NCBI GenBank assembly: GCA_963580285.1
Contig: OY757023.1
Coordinates: 89,491,108-89,555,107, forward strand
DNA length: 64,000 bases
Reading direction: 5' to 3'
Origin: Lucinisca nassula
Lineage: Eukaryota; Mollusca; Bivalvia; Lucinida; Lucinidae
Shown here: one piece after another, positions 63,280-64,000 of the stretch
How positions within the stretch are numbered: position 1 is the first letter of the stretch
Layout: every line of letters starts with the position of its first letter
Program-made: the position numbers and the translations under genes
Notes under the pieces: generated by a model
What the model was told of the DNA's origin: nothing
The model's input: the letters and a program-made list of their open reading frames with translations, nothing else
Database searches by the model: none

Positions 63280-63680
63280 CCCATTTGTTTTCGTCTTATA
63301 GTTACGAACAGAACCCGGTGCCACTTGAAAGAAAAGGCACCGAGTTTAGCAATCGTTCAATGAAATATCAGCGGCAGATCTCTTGGAACAAATCGAAGAG
63401 TTACGGCTCTGTAACGGGGTCATGTTATCTAGAATCAATGGTTATTAGGCCGTTCCGTGCACCGAAGTCATATATAAGACCGTTCTGTTAGCGAGCACAA
63501 AATAAATCTAAAGAAGAGCACTTTACCATATTTTCCCGAAAAGAACGACCAGAAACCTTTACACCGCCGACCAGAAGCAAGAAACGTCGTCTCCGAACGA
63601 CCAAATTCCGTTATGCCTACCCACCGTATAGAGGGTAACAACTGTCATAAGAAATCACACGCCACAATGTCAAAACACGC
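63280..63680. other. Mostly unassigned; short homologue of 57350-57420
   Basis: GACCAGAAGCAAGAAACG, CGAACGACCA and TCCGTTATGCCTACCCA at 63553-63617 match the reverse complement of 57350-57415. Nothing else recognised. Confidence 0.5.
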
Positions 63681-63689
63681 ATTTCCGCA

Positions 63690-64000
63690 ATCAAAGGGGC
63701 GTCACCCTATAATAAATAGGTCGCGCTCACCAGTTTTCGAACCAGTCTGAGCATTTATTCCTGGCTTACTTACTTGAAAGTTTCAAGAAGATCCGTTGAA
63801 AACTAAAGGGGCTACAGTCATGACAAGGTCAAAATAGGCACTTTCTGAAAACAAAGAGACGTTACACTATAATAAATAGGCGACCTCACCAGTTTTCGAA
63901 ATCATCCGAGCTTTCATCCCTGACTTACTTAATGTAAGTTTCAAGAAGATCCGATAAAAAAACTGAAGGGGCTACCTTGATGACATTTTTAGGTAAAACG
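63690..64000 (+). repeat. Two ~150 bp tandem repeats at the window edge
   Basis: ACCCTATAATAAATAGG.CG, TCACCAGTTTTCGAA and GTTTCAAGAAGATCCG appear at 63703/63729/63781 and again about 150 bp later; the array runs off the window. Confidence 0.85.

Overview
The window reads as repeat-saturated, AT-rich genomic DNA from a marine invertebrate, most likely a bivalve mollusc. The basis is the animal-type repertoire (tRNA-derived SINEs with CAAA tails, a CR1-like LINE, mariner elements, palindromic MITEs, diverged minisatellite elements) and three NF-kB-inhibitor-like ankyrin genes. The species cannot be fixed from sequence alone. There are no operons and no convincing functional tRNA or rRNA gene.

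Host coding content is confined to about 35.4-42.3 kb. Three intronless IkB/cactus-like genes lie in tandem on the minus strand. The middle one (39880-40923) is intact at 347 residues, with an N-terminal DSG phosphodegron-like motif and about six ankyrin repeats. The other two (35471-36585 and 41374-42290) each carry one apparent frameshift in the same inter-repeat linker zone.

A nearly full-length but damaged CR1-like LINE (28505-35261, minus) lies immediately downstream of the first IkB-like gene. It has ORF1 with a coiled coil and an SGNH-esterase-like domain, then ORF2 with endonuclease and reverse transcriptase split by a frameshift and by a 0.4 kb insertion.

Other identifiable coding relics are a dead mariner with TIRs and a TA duplication (22537-23900), a second mariner split by a SINE with an 11 bp duplication (about 47013-48264), a LINE endonuclease fragment (13197-13690), and a DDE/SWIM transposase relic between long inverted copies of its own 3' flank (57452-60815).

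The rest is layered non-autonomous repeats. 0-12 kb: ~145 bp minisatellite elements with 3' hairpins (1-899, 8624-11590), a second hairpin-ended element (6119-6746), TTAA-flanked palindromic MITEs and SINEs. 12-28 kb: SINEs, several hairpin MITEs, a 191 bp tandem element, mariner 1 and microsatellites. 43-50 kb: MITEs, a homogeneous 176 bp satellite (45061-46634) and mariner 2. 50.8-56.7 kb: long diverged minisatellite elements. 61.5-64 kb: SINE, minisatellite element and short tandem repeats. Several nested insertions have readable target duplications, so the relative order of insertion can be reconstructed.
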